NCBI RefSeq assembly: GCF_025717065.2
Contig: NZ_JAOVZO020000014.1
Coordinates: 310,001 to 374,000, forward strand
Reading direction: 5' to 3'
DNA: 64,000 nucleotides
Source: Tahibacter soli
Lineage (GTDB): Bacteria; Pseudomonadota; Gammaproteobacteria; Xanthomonadales; Rhodanobacteraceae
The notes under the pieces are model-generated. The model worked only from the letters and a program-made list of their open reading frames with translations. It was not told the DNA's origin and did no database searches. Each line of letters starts with the position of its first letter. The stretch's first letter is position 1. Below, piece by piece: positions 1-8,463 of the stretch. The translations under genes were made by a program, and so were the position numbers.

Positions 1-293
1 TCCACCACGATAGTGCGATCGGCGCAGCCCGACAGGATCATGCGGGCGACGTCCGGCTGCTTCTCGATGAAGCGGCTGAGAAACTCGATGCCCGTGAGGA
101 ACGGCATGCGGTAGTCGCAGATGACGAGGTCGTAGCGGCGGCACGTCGCGGTGGCCAGCGCATCGAGCGGCGAGCTGTAGCCGACGATGTCGAGCGGTTC
201 GCCGTCCAGGTCTTCGAGCGGAATGCGCGCGAGCGAACGCTTCAATGCGTTGATCACGTTGGGTTCGTCGTCGACGAGAAGTATCCGGAACAT
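1..293 (-). CDS. response regulator receiver domain (3' truncated by window edge)
   Basis: Only the first ~97 residues are in the window, all of them a CheY-like receiver domain. The acidic pair D8-D9 lies in LLVDDE and the likely phospho-acceptor is D60 in LVICDYRMP. The ATG at 293 has a good ribosome site (GGGGAG, 5 nt away). It follows the histidine kinase gene by 10 bp, so it is very probably that kinase's partner in the flgM-flgN operon. The output domain lies beyond the window; receivers with a DYRMP motif are often fused to HD-type or HDOD domains, but nothing here shows which. Confidence 0.9.
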   Translation of the reverse strand, partial: MFRILLVDDEPNVINALKRSLARIPLEDLDGEPLDIVGYSSPLDALATATCRRYDLVICDYRMPFLTGIEFLSRFIEKQPDVARMILSGCADRTIVV

Positions 294-303
294 GGCACTC
301 CCC

Positions 304-1626
304 TTACTCGGCCGCGGGTGCGGCCGGTTGTTTGACCGGCAGGACGATGCGGAACATCGAGCCCTGGCCCGGCGTGCTGGTCACGTCGATGCGCCCGTTG
401 TGCTTGGCGACGATGCCGTAGGAGATCGCAAGTCCGAGTCCGGTGCCCTTGCCGACCGGCTTGGTGGTGAAGAACGGATCGAAGATGCGCAACAGGTTCG
501 TCTCGGGGATGCCCTCGCCGTCGTCGCCGATCGCGACCCAGACGTGGCCGCCGTCGCTGCCCGTGCTGATGGTGATGATGCCCTGATCGCTGATGGCCTG
601 GGCGGCGTTCATGAGGATGTTCATGAACACCTGGTTGAGTTCCGACGGCAGGCATTCGATGGCGGGAAGGTCGCCGAACGACTTGACGATCTGGCCCTTG
701 TACTTGATCTCGTTCCAGACGATGTTGAGCGTCGAATCGAGGCCGCGGTGGATGTCGGCGACCACCCAGCCGTCGCCGCGGTCGCTGCGGGAAAAGTCCT
801 TGAGGTCCTGCACGATCTTGCGTACGCGCTCGATGCCTTCGCGCGATTCGGACAGGAGCGCCGGCAGGTCGTCCACGACGAAGTCGATGTCGAAGCGGCG
901 GCGCAGCTCGGCGATCTCGGCGGTCGCGGCGGGTCCGGGCGAACGCAGCGCCTCCTCGTAGGTGCCGATCAGGGTCAGGAGGTGGCGCGAATAGTCGGCC
1001 AGCGTGCCGAGATTCGAATGCACGTAGCCGATCGGATTGTTGATCTCGTGCGCCACGCCCGCGGCGAGCTGGCCGATGGAGGCGAGCTTTTCCGACTGGA
1101 TCAGCTGCTCCTGCGCGCCCTTGAGCTTGCGATAAGCCTCTTTGAGTTCGGCGTTGCGGTTGCTGAGCTCGTCGCGACGGGCATGATCGGCCGAGACGTC
1201 GCGCGCGACGAACCCGTAGCGCGCTTCGCCGGCCGACCGCAGCGCCACCAGTTGCACGCGCAGCGCGATCGGATGCGCCTCGCTCATGGCGGGCAGCGAG
1301 ACCTCCCCCACCCATTCGCCTTCGGTCGCCGCCACCGCGAGCGCCGCCGGCGATACGAGGTCGGGGTGCCACGCGCCGACCACGTCGAGCGGCGCAGGCG
1401 TCGCGCCGTGCAGGCGAGCCACGAGCTGGAACGCCGCATCGTTCGCGTACAGCACGCGCAGGCCGGCGTCGAAGACCAGCATCGGATCGTGAAGAGCGTC
1501 GGCGAGAGAATCGAGCAAATCCGCGCCTTCGCTTCGGGAGCCGTTGACGAATCGCATCGCGCCTCTGGGCTTTTGGACCTGCGTCCGTTCGGACAGGTCC
1601 ACATGTTCAGTACCGTACGCGATCAT
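304..1626 (-). CDS. PAS-containing sensor histidine kinase
   Basis: A soluble histidine kinase of 440 residues with no membrane segment. A PAS-like domain covers about residues 40-145 and a charged coiled coil 146-182. The H-box is GVAHEINNP with H193. The ATPase domain shows an N-box ([13 protein letters not shown]), a G1 box (DDGEGI) and GTGLGLA. The ATG at 1626 lies 7 bp after flgN; an in-frame ATG at 1557 is an alternative start. It sits between flgN and a response regulator in one tight operon, so it should be made late, with FliA-dependent genes. The HEINNP kinase core resembles kinases paired with diverse outputs. The signal it senses cannot be read from the sequence. Confidence 0.9.
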   Translation of the reverse strand: MIAYGTEHVDLSERTQVQKPRGAMRFVNGSRSEGADLLDSLADALHDPMLVFDAGLRVLYANDAAFQLVARLHGATPAPLDVVGAWHPDLVSPAALAVAATEGEWVGEVSLPAMSEAHPIALRVQLVALRSAGEARYGFVARDVSADHARRDELSNRNAELKEAYRKLKGAQEQLIQSEKLASIGQLAAGVAHEINNPIGYVHSNLGTLADYSRHLLTLIGTYEEALRSPGPAATAEIAELRRRFDIDFVVDDLPALLSESREGIERVRKIVQDLKDFSRSDRGDGWVVADIHRGLDSTLNIVWNEIKYKGQIVKSFGDLPAIECLPSELNQVFMNILMNAAQAISDQGIITISTGSDGGHVWVAIGDDGEGIPETNLLRIFDPFFTTKPVGKGTGLGLAISYGIVAKHNGRIDVTSTPGQGSMFRIVLPVKQPAAPAAE

Positions 1627-1632
1627 GGCATG

Positions 1633-1992
1633 TCAGGCCTCCGCCTTCACACGTCCGTGACGAAGGGCGCTGGCGCCGTCGAGGGCGCCGCGCGCGTCGT
1701 AACCGCCCGCGGCGTTCTCGAGGCCGAGCGCGCGCAAGGTCCAGGCGACTTCGCTGCGGCGCCGGGCCAGCAAGGCGCCGTTCGCCCGGTTGAGCTCGTC
1801 GAGTGCGCGAATGCGCTCGCGCATCGCGGGGTCGTCGTCGCCGCTGCAGGTGCCGACCGCGGCGCGCAAGGCCGCCAGCTTGGCCGTGCCCGCGGCGCCG
1901 AGGGCCTCGGTGTCGCGCGACACGAGCGCGTTGCGTTCGTCCAGGAGCGCCGCCTCGAGTTCGGCCAGCGCCGCCGTCGCGCGGGGATTCAC
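1633..1992 (-). CDS. flgN: FlgN, export chaperone for hook-junction proteins
   Basis: A 119-residue, almost all-helical protein of the size and character of FlgN. FlgN escorts FlgK and FlgL to the flagellar export gate in the cytoplasm. The Ala/Leu/Arg-rich heptads and the conserved-looking stretch ending in LNRANGALLARRRSE fit the family (LN..N..LL motif). It starts with GTG overlapping the flgM stop, the standard flgM-flgN arrangement. Its clients flgK and flgL are encoded on the other strand at 11.3-14.4 kb. The call rests on context plus weak sequence similarity, as FlgN is poorly conserved. Confidence 0.82.
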   Translation of the reverse strand: MNPRATAALAELEAALLDERNALVSRDTEALGAAGTAKLAALRAAVGTCSGDDDPAMRERIRALDELNRANGALLARRRSEVAWTLRALGLENAAGGYDARGALDGASALRHGRVKAEA

Positions 1993-2288
1993 GGCAGTGC
2001 CTTGTCGATGTCGATGAGGCGGGAGGCGATCGCCTGGGGGTCGACCTTGTAGGTGCCGCTCTCGATCGCCGAACGCAGGCTGGCGACCTTCGCGTGGTCG
2101 AACGGCGCCGGCTGGGCGGCCGCGCTGTACCGCGTGACGGCGAGGTTCTGCGCGTCCACGGTGAGTGCCACGCGGTCGGGGGAGGCGACGGCCGGCGTGT
2201 CGGCAGTACGGGCGGAGGCGACGCGCGTGGGCGTGGGGTCCGGCTGGCGCATGCCGGCGGCGGTAAGGCTGTCGATCTTCGAGGTCAT
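1989..2288 (-). CDS. flgM: FlgM, anti-sigma-28 factor
   Basis: About 99 residues, with a disordered Ala/Thr/Pro-rich N-terminal half and a helical C-terminal half. The C-terminal half (KVASLRSAIESGTYKVD, then AIASRLI) is the FliA-binding signature of the FlgM family. FlgM holds FliA inactive until the hook is finished and it is exported. The ATG at 2288 was chosen over a GTG at 2294 because only the ATG has usable spacing from an upstream GACGGA. A sigma-28 promoter lies about 30 bp upstream, giving the usual feedback on its own target. Confidence 0.93.
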   Translation of the reverse strand: MTSKIDSLTAAGMRQPDPTPTRVASARTADTPAVASPDRVALTVDAQNLAVTRYSAAAQPAPFDHAKVASLRSAIESGTYKVDPQAIASRLIDIDKALP

Positions 2289-2318
2289 GGCCACAGATCC
2301 GTCAATGTTCTGACGAGA

Positions 2319-2345
2319 CTATCGACCGCCGCGACGGAAACTTTA
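2319..2345 (-). promoter_or_regulatory. sigma-28 (FliA) promoter of flgM
   Basis: Read on the minus strand, TAAA (2345-2342) is followed by exactly 15 nt and then GTCGATAG (2326-2319). The FliA consensus is TAAA-N15-GCCGATAA, so the -10 matches at 6 of 8 positions. It lies between flgA and flgM and would drive flgM, flgN, the kinase and the regulator. The -35 lies downstream of the true flgA stop at 2387. Confidence 0.8.
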
Positions 2346-2386
2346 GTCGTGCGGTTCGCGACCTTCAGGGCGGCGTGCCGATGGCG

Positions 2387-3056
2387 TCAAAGGGCGACGA
2401 GCACTTCGCCGGATGCGGCCACGACGCCTTGCAGCACGCGCCGGGTCGTCGTGTTCTCGACGCTGACGCGCTCGTCCACGCCGGCGTCCGACAGGGCCCG
2501 GCCGGATGCGCGCACCTCGAGGGATCCGGCGCGCGCGACGAGGACGATCAGGTCGCCGCGACGGATCGCGCGCGGCGCGACGAGATCGGGCGGCGCGACC
2601 AGGCTGCCCGCGACCAGCGTGCGGGCTGCCGCGCGCCCGACCGCGGCAGCCGGATCGGCCAGCGTCGCGCCCGCGGCGCCGGCGATGTTGCGGGTTTCGA
2701 CGACGATCGCATCGGCGGAAACGGTTTCGCCCGCGGCGACGGTGCGCGTCGTCACCAGTACCTGTGCCAGGCGCGTCGTCCTCACCGGCACGTATACCCG
2801 CCACGGCGACGGCGCCGTGCATTCGACCAGTGCGACGCCGCGCGACGACTACGCGTGCAGAGAGTTCCGCCTCGCAGCGCGGCAGGCGCAGCGCGCCGTC
2901 GAGTGTCGCGACGGCCCGCAGGTTGGGATCTTCGCCGGCATCCGGCGCGACTACCGAAATGGCGGCGGCGCGAATGCCGTCGGCCGGCTGCCAGGCATCC
3001 TGCGCGAACGTGGCGGTCGCGATAAAAGCGGTCAGCGTGGCGGCGATGCGGCGCAT
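2387..3056 (-). pseudogene. flgA: flgA, P-ring assembly chaperone, with an apparent frameshift
   Basis: FlgA is a periplasmic chaperone for P-ring (FlgI) assembly. The ATG at 3056 opens a signal peptide (MRRIAATLTAFIATATFA) and the FlgA N-terminal domain up to LRLPRCEAELSA. The rest of FlgA (VECTAPSPWRVYVPV, then the SAF-like domain with AIRRGD and the final GVVAASGEVLVAL) is in a different frame ending at 2387. Joining the frames needs one extra base, somewhere about 2825-2850, to be skipped; an in-frame TAG at 2851-2849 bounds the site. The joined protein would be about 222 residues, normal for FlgA. Either flgA is broken or this is a sequencing error. Its sigma-54 promoter and ribosome site (ACGGAG) look intact. 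Confidence 0.88.
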
Positions 3057-3089
3057 GGCGAAACTCCGTTACGGGCACGATGCACCGAG

Positions 3090-3105
3090 GCAAGCCTCGT
3101 GCCGC
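3090..3105 (-). promoter_or_regulatory. sigma-54 promoter of flgA
   Basis: On the minus strand GGCAC-GAGGC-TTGC has the -24 GG and -12 GC elements exactly 12 bp apart, as RpoN requires. The predicted start is about 20-25 bp before the flgA ATG. The RpoN and FleQ genes are in the same locus. Confidence 0.82.
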
Positions 3106-3148
3106 GGCGCCGCTCAAGTTTTCGCCCCCGGCGCCGATGCGTTTCGTC

Positions 3149-4075
3149 ATGACCTCGCAACTCATCGACCGCATCGACCAGCGCACCCGGCTCGCGGGCC
3201 ACAACCGGCTCGCCCTGCTCCTGTTTCGCCTCGGCGGTCGCCAACTTTTTGGCGTGAACGTGTTCAAGGTGCAGGAAGTGCTGCGCCGTCCCCCGGTGTA
3301 CCCGCTGCCGGGCTCGGCCGGTCCGCTGCTCGGCGTCGCCGACGTGCGCGGCCGGTCGATTCCCGTGCTCGACCTCGGCAGCGCCATCGCGCATCCGGAA
3401 GCCGACGCCGCCGCTTGCGAATTTCTCGTCGTCGCGGAGTTCAACCGTTCGGTGCAGGGCTTCCTCGTGGCCGCCGTGGATCGCATCGTCAACGTGCCGG
3501 TGGAGGAATTGCGCTCGCCGCCGGACTACGGCGGTCCGCCGCTGCTCACCGCCGTCACCCGCGTCGGCGGCGAGCTGGTCCAGCTGATCGACGTCGAGAA
3601 GGTGCTGGCCGACGTGGCCGGCGTTTCGATCGAGATATCGTCCGTTCTGGTCGAGCGGGCCGTGCGGCCAGGCGCGGCCCGGGTGCTGGTGGTCGACGAC
3701 TCGCGCGTCGCCCGCGCGCAGATCCGCACGATGCTCCAGCAGCTGGGCGCCGAATGCGTGCTGCTGCCCGACGGCCGCCAGGCGCTGGCGCACCTCAAGG
3801 AACTCGCGCAACGGGGCATCGTTCCGTCCGAGTACTACGCGCTCGTCGTGTCGGACATCGAGATGCCGGAGATGGACGGCTACACGCTGACGACGGAAAT
3901 CCGACGCGATCCCGCGCTCGCCGGCTGCTGGGTACTTCTGCACACGTCGCTTTCCGGCGTTTTCAACAATGCGATGGTCGAGCGAGTTGGCGCCAACGCG
4001 TTCGTTCCCAAGTACAGCCCCGACGAGCTGGCCGAGTGCGTGCTGTCCCGCTTCGCCTCCCTCGGTATCGCCTGA
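3149..4075 (+). CDS. cheV: CheV, CheW-receiver fusion chemotaxis protein
   Basis: CheV couples receptors to CheA and tunes the response through its receiver. The protein of 308 residues has a CheW-like domain (about 15-165; FGVNVFKVQEV, DVRGRSIPVLDL) followed by a receiver domain (about 180-300; VLVVDDSR, then VVSDIEMPEMDG with the phospho-acceptor Asp). The ATG at 3149 (MTSQLIDRIDQRT) matches how CheV proteins begin; an in-frame ATG at 3137 is possible. It is divergent from flgA and upstream of flgB, its usual place in Pseudomonas-type loci. A poor sigma-28-like site (TAAA-N15-GGCGATGC, 3023-3049) inside flgA could serve it but is unconvincing. Confidence 0.95.
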   Translation: MTSQLIDRIDQRTRLAGHNRLALLLFRLGGRQLFGVNVFKVQEVLRRPPVYPLPGSAGPLLGVADVRGRSIPVLDLGSAIAHPEADAAACEFLVVAEFNRSVQGFLVAAVDRIVNVPVEELRSPPDYGGPPLLTAVTRVGGELVQLIDVEKVLADVAGVSIEISSVLVERAVRPGAARVLVVDDSRVARAQIRTMLQQLGAECVLLPDGRQALAHLKELAQRGIVPSEYYALVVSDIEMPEMDGYTLTTEIRRDPALAGCWVLLHTSLSGVFNNAMVERVGANAFVPKYSPDELAECVLSRFASLGIA

Positions 4076-4087
4076 CCTCCACCGCCG

Positions 4088-4103
4088 CGGCACGCGGCTT
4101 GCC
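4088..4103 (+). promoter_or_regulatory. sigma-54 promoter of the flgB operon
   Basis: GGCAC-GCGGC-TTGC has GG at 4089-4090 and GC at 4101-4102, 12 bp apart, a clean RpoN -24/-12 element. The predicted start is near 4114, about 22 bp before the flgB ATG. It should drive flgB through at least flgJ. Confidence 0.88.
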
Positions 4104-4111
4104 TGATCGTT

Positions 4112-4125
4112 CCGTCAAACGACGG
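4112..4125 (+). promoter_or_regulatory. inverted repeat in the flgB leader (candidate regulator site)
   Basis: CCGTC-AAAC-GACGG is a perfect 5-bp inverted repeat overlapping the predicted transcription start. A closely related sequence, CCGTCAAACGGACG, sits at the same place before fliE. FleQ of Pseudomonas binds leader DNA of some flagellar promoters, so a FleQ site is a reasonable guess, not shown. Confidence 0.4.
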
Positions 4126-4135
4126 AGAGTCGCTC

Positions 4136-4534
4136 ATGGCAGGCAGCATCGACAGCATGTTCGGCATCCACGGGGCCGCGCTCGCCCTGCGCGAGGAGCG
4201 CCTGTCGCTGATCGCATCGAACATCGCGAACGCCGACACCCCGAACTACCGGGCGCGCGACCTCGACTTCGACGCCGCCCTGCGCCGCGCCGGGGGAGAG
4301 GCCGGCGGGCTCGATGCCACGAGCGCCGCGCACTACAAGGTCGCGGACTCCGCCGGAAATCCCGGCGCCGCCCAGGTCTACCGCGTGCCGATGCAGGCGA
4401 GCCTCGACGGCAACACCGTCGACACCGATTTCGAGAACGCCGCCTTCGCGCGGGCCGCGCTGGAGTACCGCGCGAGCCTGTCGTTCGTAGAGGGCCGCGT
4501 GCGCACGCTGCTCGCCGCGATCGGAGGCGAATGA
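4136..4534 (+). CDS. flgB: FlgB, proximal rod protein
   Basis: FlgB forms the lowest part of the rod, joined to the MS-ring by FliE. The protein of 132 residues has the N-terminal rod signature (RLSLIASNIANADTPNYRARD) and the C-terminal helix with ALEYRASLSFVEGR. The ATG follows a GGAGAG site. It opens the operon flgBCDEFGHIJKL, and its stop overlaps the flgC start region. Confidence 0.97.
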   Translation: MAGSIDSMFGIHGAALALREERLSLIASNIANADTPNYRARDLDFDAALRRAGGEAGGLDATSAAHYKVADSAGNPGAAQVYRVPMQASLDGNTVDTDFENAAFARAALEYRASLSFVEGRVRTLLAAIGGE

Positions 4535-4941
4535 TGTCCGGCCTGCCGATCTTCGACGTCGCCGGCTCGGCGCTCGCCGCGCAGTCGGTGCGGCTCAACA
4601 CCGTCGCGAGCAATCTCGCCAACGTCGACAGCACGAGCGGCGACCCGGCCAAGGTCTACCGCGCGCGCGAGCCGGTGTTCGCCGCCTTTCAGGTCGGCGA
4701 CGACCCTTCGCTCGCCGGCGTGCAGGTCACGCGCGTCGACGAAAGCCGATCGCCGCCGCTCAAGCGCTACGAGCCGGGCAACCCCGCGGCCGATGCGCAA
4801 GGCTACGTGTACGCGCCGGACATCGACCCGGTGGCGCAGCTGGTCAACATGATCTCGGCATCGCGCGCCTACCAGGCCGACGTCGAGATGGTGAACACCG
4901 CGAAGGAACTCGCGCTGTCGACCCTCAATCTCGGCCGCTGA
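4534..4941 (+). CDS. flgC: FlgC, proximal rod protein
   Basis: FlgC is a rod protein of 135 residues. The rod/hook signature RLNTVASNLANVDS is near residue 23. The C-terminal signature is VNMISASRAYQADVEMVNTAKEL. Two ATG codons stand in tandem at 4531 and 4534; 4534 was chosen because it is 6 nt from GGAGG, while 4531 is only 3 nt away. It overlaps the end of flgB, so translation is probably coupled. Confidence 0.97.
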   Translation: MSGLPIFDVAGSALAAQSVRLNTVASNLANVDSTSGDPAKVYRAREPVFAAFQVGDDPSLAGVQVTRVDESRSPPLKRYEPGNPAADAQGYVYAPDIDPVAQLVNMISASRAYQADVEMVNTAKELALSTLNLGR

Positions 4942-4964
4942 CGGCCGCCTCCACGGACAACGAC

Positions 4965-5633
4965 ATGACCGTAACCTCGACCAATCCCTACGCGCAGCTC
5001 GGCATCGCGCAGCAGGGCATCGTCACGACGCCGCGCAGGACCGAGCTCGGCCAGGACGATTTCCTGCGCCTCATGGCCGAGCAGATGAGAAATCAGGATC
5101 CGACCAAGCCGCTCGACAGCACCGGCTTCCTGGCCCAGCTCGCCCAGTTCTCGACCGTCAAGGGCATCCAGGGCGTCAACGACTCGCTGCTGGGCGTCGG
5201 CGCGATGCTCGGCGAAAGCCAGGCGCTGCAGGCCGCCTCGATGGTGGGACGCGACGCCTATCTCTCCACCGATCACGTCACGCTCGATGCGCCCGTCGCG
5301 AACGCGCCGCGCGAGATCCGCGGCGTCGCGACGGCCGGCGCGGCCGGGCCGGTCGTGGTGACCATCAAGAACGCGGCCGGCCAGGTGGTACGCACGCTGA
5401 CCGTGGAGGCGACAGGCGCCGGCGACGTCGACTTCTCCTGGGACGGCAAGGGCGACGACGGCACGGCGCTGCCGGCCGGCGAATACAAGTTCTCCGCCAC
5501 ATCGGGAGGCACGGATGCGGCGCTGCAGTTCGCCGCCCGCATCGACAGCGTCTCGTTCACCCCGCAAGGCATGGTTCTCAACGTCCACGGCCAGGGCGCC
5601 GTGACCTTCGATCGCATCACCCGCATCGCGTGA
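4965..5633 (+). CDS. flgD: FlgD, hook-capping protein
   Basis: FlgD is the scaffold at the growing hook tip and is later shed. The 222 residues show the conserved N-terminal part (LGQDDFLRLMAEQMRNQDP, DSTGFLAQLAQFSTVKG) and the C-terminal FlgD Ig-like/tudor region (FSWDGKGDDGTALPAGEY). This is a typical length. It lies between flgC and flgE with a 23-bp gap upstream. Confidence 0.97.
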   Translation: MTVTSTNPYAQLGIAQQGIVTTPRRTELGQDDFLRLMAEQMRNQDPTKPLDSTGFLAQLAQFSTVKGIQGVNDSLLGVGAMLGESQALQAASMVGRDAYLSTDHVTLDAPVANAPREIRGVATAGAAGPVVVTIKNAAGQVVRTLTVEATGAGDVDFSWDGKGDDGTALPAGEYKFSATSGGTDAALQFAARIDSVSFTPQGMVLNVHGQGAVTFDRITRIA

Positions 5634-5643
5634 GGAAAACCGT

Positions 5644-6876
5644 ATGACTTTTCGCATCGCACTGAGCGGCCTCAACGCCGCGACCGCCGACCTCAACGTC
5701 ACCGCCAACAACATCGCGAACGTCAACACGCCGGGCTTCAAGCGCTCGCGCGCGGAGTTCTCCGACCTCTTCGCGGTGTCGCCCTACGGCCTCGCCAAGA
5801 ACGAGATCGGTGCGGGCGTGAAGGTGTCGCGGATCTCGCAGCAGTTCGCGCAGGGCAACATCGACTTCACCGACAACAGCCTCGACATGGCGATTTCCGG
5901 CGAAGGCTTTTTCACGCTGTCCCGCAACGGCGCGCACGTCTATTCGCGGGCCGGCAACTTCAGCGTCGACCGCAACGGCTACGTGGTCAACAACACCGGC
6001 GATCGCCTGCAGGCCTTTCCCGCGGTGCCGGGACTGCCGGGCGCGGCGCCGACATTCAACACCGGCGCGCTCGGCGACCTGCACCTGTCGGTCGCCGATG
6101 CGCCGCCCTCGGCGACGCAGAACGCCACCGTCGGCACCAATCTGCCGGCCAACGCGACGGCGCCGACGGTGACGCCGTTCAGCGCGACGAATGCACAAAG
6201 CTACAATCAGTCGACGTCGATGTCGTTTTACGATTCGCTCGGCGTCGAGCACACCGCGACGTTCTACTACGTCAAGACCGCCAATCCGAACGAGTGGCAG
6301 ATGTATTCGACGGTCGACGGCACGGCGGTCGGCGGCGCCAACACGCTGCAATACGACACCAGCGGCGCGCTCATCGCGCCGGCGGGCGGCACGCTCGCGC
6401 TGCCGGCGTACGCGCCGACCAACGGCGCCGCGCCGATGAACGTCACGCTCGACCTGTCGACCTCGACGCAATTCGGCTCGTCGTTCGCCGTCAACAAGCT
6501 GACGCAGGACGGCTACGCCGCCGGCCAGCTTTCCGGCGTGGACGTGAGCGACGAGGGCGTCGTCACGGCGCGCTACACGAACGGCCAGGCCGTCCCGCTG
6601 GGCCAGGTGGCGCTCACCGGCTTCGCCAACCCGCAAGGCCTGCAGCAGCTCGGCGACACCATCTGGGCCGAAACCTACGACTCCGGCCAGCCCTTGCTCG
6701 GCGCCGCCGGCACGTCGGCGTTCGGAAAGGTGCAGTCCGGCGCGCTGGAGGCGTCCAACGTCGACCTGACCGAGCAACTGGTCAACATGATCACCGCGCA
6801 GCGCGACTTCCAGGCGAACGCGCAGATGATCTCGACGGCCGACCAGGTCACCCAGACCATCATCAACATCCGCTGA
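5644..6876 (+). CDS. flgE: FlgE, hook protein
   Basis: FlgE polymerises into the flexible hook. The protein of 410 residues is typical for the family. The N-terminal rod/hook motif is LNVTANNIANVNTPGFKRSR; the middle has YDSLGVEHTATFYYVK of the FlgE D2 domain. The C-terminus ends in EQLVNMITAQRDFQANAQMI. A short GAGG ribosome site precedes the ATG. Confidence 0.97.
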   Translation: MTFRIALSGLNAATADLNVTANNIANVNTPGFKRSRAEFSDLFAVSPYGLAKNEIGAGVKVSRISQQFAQGNIDFTDNSLDMAISGEGFFTLSRNGAHVYSRAGNFSVDRNGYVVNNTGDRLQAFPAVPGLPGAAPTFNTGALGDLHLSVADAPPSATQNATVGTNLPANATAPTVTPFSATNAQSYNQSTSMSFYDSLGVEHTATFYYVKTANPNEWQMYSTVDGTAVGGANTLQYDTSGALIAPAGGTLALPAYAPTNGAAPMNVTLDLSTSTQFGSSFAVNKLTQDGYAAGQLSGVDVSDEGVVTARYTNGQAVPLGQVALTGFANPQGLQQLGDTIWAETYDSGQPLLGAAGTSAFGKVQSGALEASNVDLTEQLVNMITAQRDFQANAQMISTADQVTQTIINIR

Positions 6877-6910
6877 CCCCGGCGACGCCGCAGCGTAAAG
6901 GAATCCCATC

Positions 6911-7654
6911 GTGGACAAAGGCATTTATGTCGCGATGACCGGTGCCGCCGCCACGCTCAAGGCGCAGACGGCGGTCTCGCACAACCTCGCCAACATCGAC
7001 ACCGCCGGCTTCAAGGCGATGCTCGTGCGCACCGATCCGTACTATGTCGACCCGACGCCGGGCGCCGCCAGCCGCGTCGACGCGACATCGGCGATCGGCG
7101 GCGTCGACACGTCTTCCGGTCCGCTGATTCAGACCGGCGGCGCGCTCGACGTCGCGCTCGCGCCCGACCGCTGGCTCGCGGTGCAGGATTCCGCCGGCAA
7201 CGAGGCGTACACGCGCGCCGGCGATTTGACGCTGACGCCCAACGGAATCCTGACGACCGCGTCCGGCCGGCCCGTGCTCGGCGCGTCGGGCCCGCTCACG
7301 CTGCCGCCGCATGCGTCGGTCAGCGTCGGCGCCGACGGCACCGTCTCGATCGTGCCGCAGGGCGAGGCGCCCGATGCACAGGCGGTGATCGGCCGCCTGC
7401 GCGTGGTCGACGCGAGTGCCGTAGCGCTCGAGCGCGGCGAGGACGGACTGATGCGCGCCCCCGCCGGCACCACGCTCGAGCCGGCCGCCGGCAAAGTGCT
7501 GACCTCGGGCGCCATCGAGGGCTCGAACGTCGGCGCCGCGCAGTCGCTCGTCACCATGATCGCGCTGTCGCGCCAGTTCGAAATGCAGGTCCGGGTCTTG
7601 CAGACATCCGACGAGAACGCGCGGTCGGCCAATTCGCTGCTGCGTCCGAGCTGA
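6911..7654 (+). CDS. flgF: FlgF, proximal rod protein
   Basis: FlgF is a rod protein, here 247 residues. It begins MDKGIYVAMTGAA, typical of FlgF, followed by VSHNLANIDTAGFKA. The C-terminal SLVTMIALSRQFEMQVRVL is also characteristic. The start is GTG. It lies between flgE and flgG, as in Pseudomonas and Salmonella. Confidence 0.97.
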   Translation: MDKGIYVAMTGAAATLKAQTAVSHNLANIDTAGFKAMLVRTDPYYVDPTPGAASRVDATSAIGGVDTSSGPLIQTGGALDVALAPDRWLAVQDSAGNEAYTRAGDLTLTPNGILTTASGRPVLGASGPLTLPPHASVSVGADGTVSIVPQGEAPDAQAVIGRLRVVDASAVALERGEDGLMRAPAGTTLEPAAGKVLTSGAIEGSNVGAAQSLVTMIALSRQFEMQVRVLQTSDENARSANSLLRPS

Positions 7655-7669
7655 CGGAGGATACGAATC

Positions 7670-8455
7670 GTGAACCAGGCACTATGGGTCGCCAAGACCG
7701 GACTCGACGCGCAGCAGACGCGCATGAGCGTCGTGTCGAACAATCTCGCCAACGTGAACACGACCGGCTTCAAGCGCGGTCGCGCGAGCTTCGAGGACCT
7801 GCTCTATCAGAACGTGCGCCAGCCCGGCGGCGCGACCTCGCAGGATACGCAGCTGCCCTCGGGCGTGAGCCTCGGCACCGGCGTGCGGGTGGTCTCGACG
7901 GAAAAGTCGTTCGCGCAGGGCAACCTGCTGCAGACCGGCAACGCCCTCGACCTCGCCGTGCAGGGCCGCGGCTTCTTCGAGGTGCGCATGCCCGACGGCA
8001 GTTCGGGCTATACGCGCGACGGCAGCTTCCAGGTCAATTCGCAGGGCGCGCTGGTCACCTCGTCGGGCTACGCGGTGGAGCCCGGCATCCAGATTCCCGA
8101 AGGCGCGCAAAGCGTCACCGTCGGCGCCGACGGCACGGTCAGCGTGCAGGTGGCGGGACAGGCGCAGCCGGTGCAGGTGGGCGCGCTCACGCTGGCCGAT
8201 TTCATCAATCCGGCCGGCCTGCAGGCGAAGGGCGAAAACTTCTACGTCGAGACCGCCGCGAGCGGGCCCGCGCAATCGGCGGCGCCCGGCGTGCAGGGCC
8301 TCGGTACGTTGCAGCAAGGCTCGCTCGAAAGCTCGAACGTCAACGTGGTCGAAGAACTGGTCAACATGATCGAGACGCAGCGAGCGTACGAGATGAACGC
8401 CAAAGCGATCTCGACCACCGACCAGATGCTCGGCCACCTGACCAACAACCTGTGA
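7670..8455 (+). CDS. flgG: FlgG, distal rod protein
   Basis: FlgG builds the distal rod that crosses the peptidoglycan and outer membrane. The 261 residues are almost exactly the usual length. The N-terminus has [18 protein letters not shown]. The C-terminus has [22 protein letters not shown]. It starts with GTG after a GGAGGA site. Confidence 0.98.
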   Translation: MNQALWVAKTGLDAQQTRMSVVSNNLANVNTTGFKRGRASFEDLLYQNVRQPGGATSQDTQLPSGVSLGTGVRVVSTEKSFAQGNLLQTGNALDLAVQGRGFFEVRMPDGSSGYTRDGSFQVNSQGALVTSSGYAVEPGIQIPEGAQSVTVGADGTVSVQVAGQAQPVQVGALTLADFINPAGLQAKGENFYVETAASGPAQSAAPGVQGLGTLQQGSLESSNVNVVEELVNMIETQRAYEMNAKAISTTDQMLGHLTNNL

Positions 8456-8463
8456 GCGCGACC

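Noticed and set aside
187-2052. A 621-residue plus-strand open frame opposite flgN and the kinase
   Set aside because: It is an Arg/Asp/Val-rich shadow of real genes on the other strand, as happens throughout this high-GC window.
2387-2791. A separate small gene from the ATG at 2791 on the minus strand
   Set aside because: Its product is the C-terminal two thirds of FlgA, continuous with the N-terminal part in the next frame; no ribosome site precedes it.
3023-3049. A sigma-28 promoter for cheV inside flgA
   Set aside because: The -10 GGCGATGC matches only 5 of 8 positions and the site overlaps flgA coding sequence.
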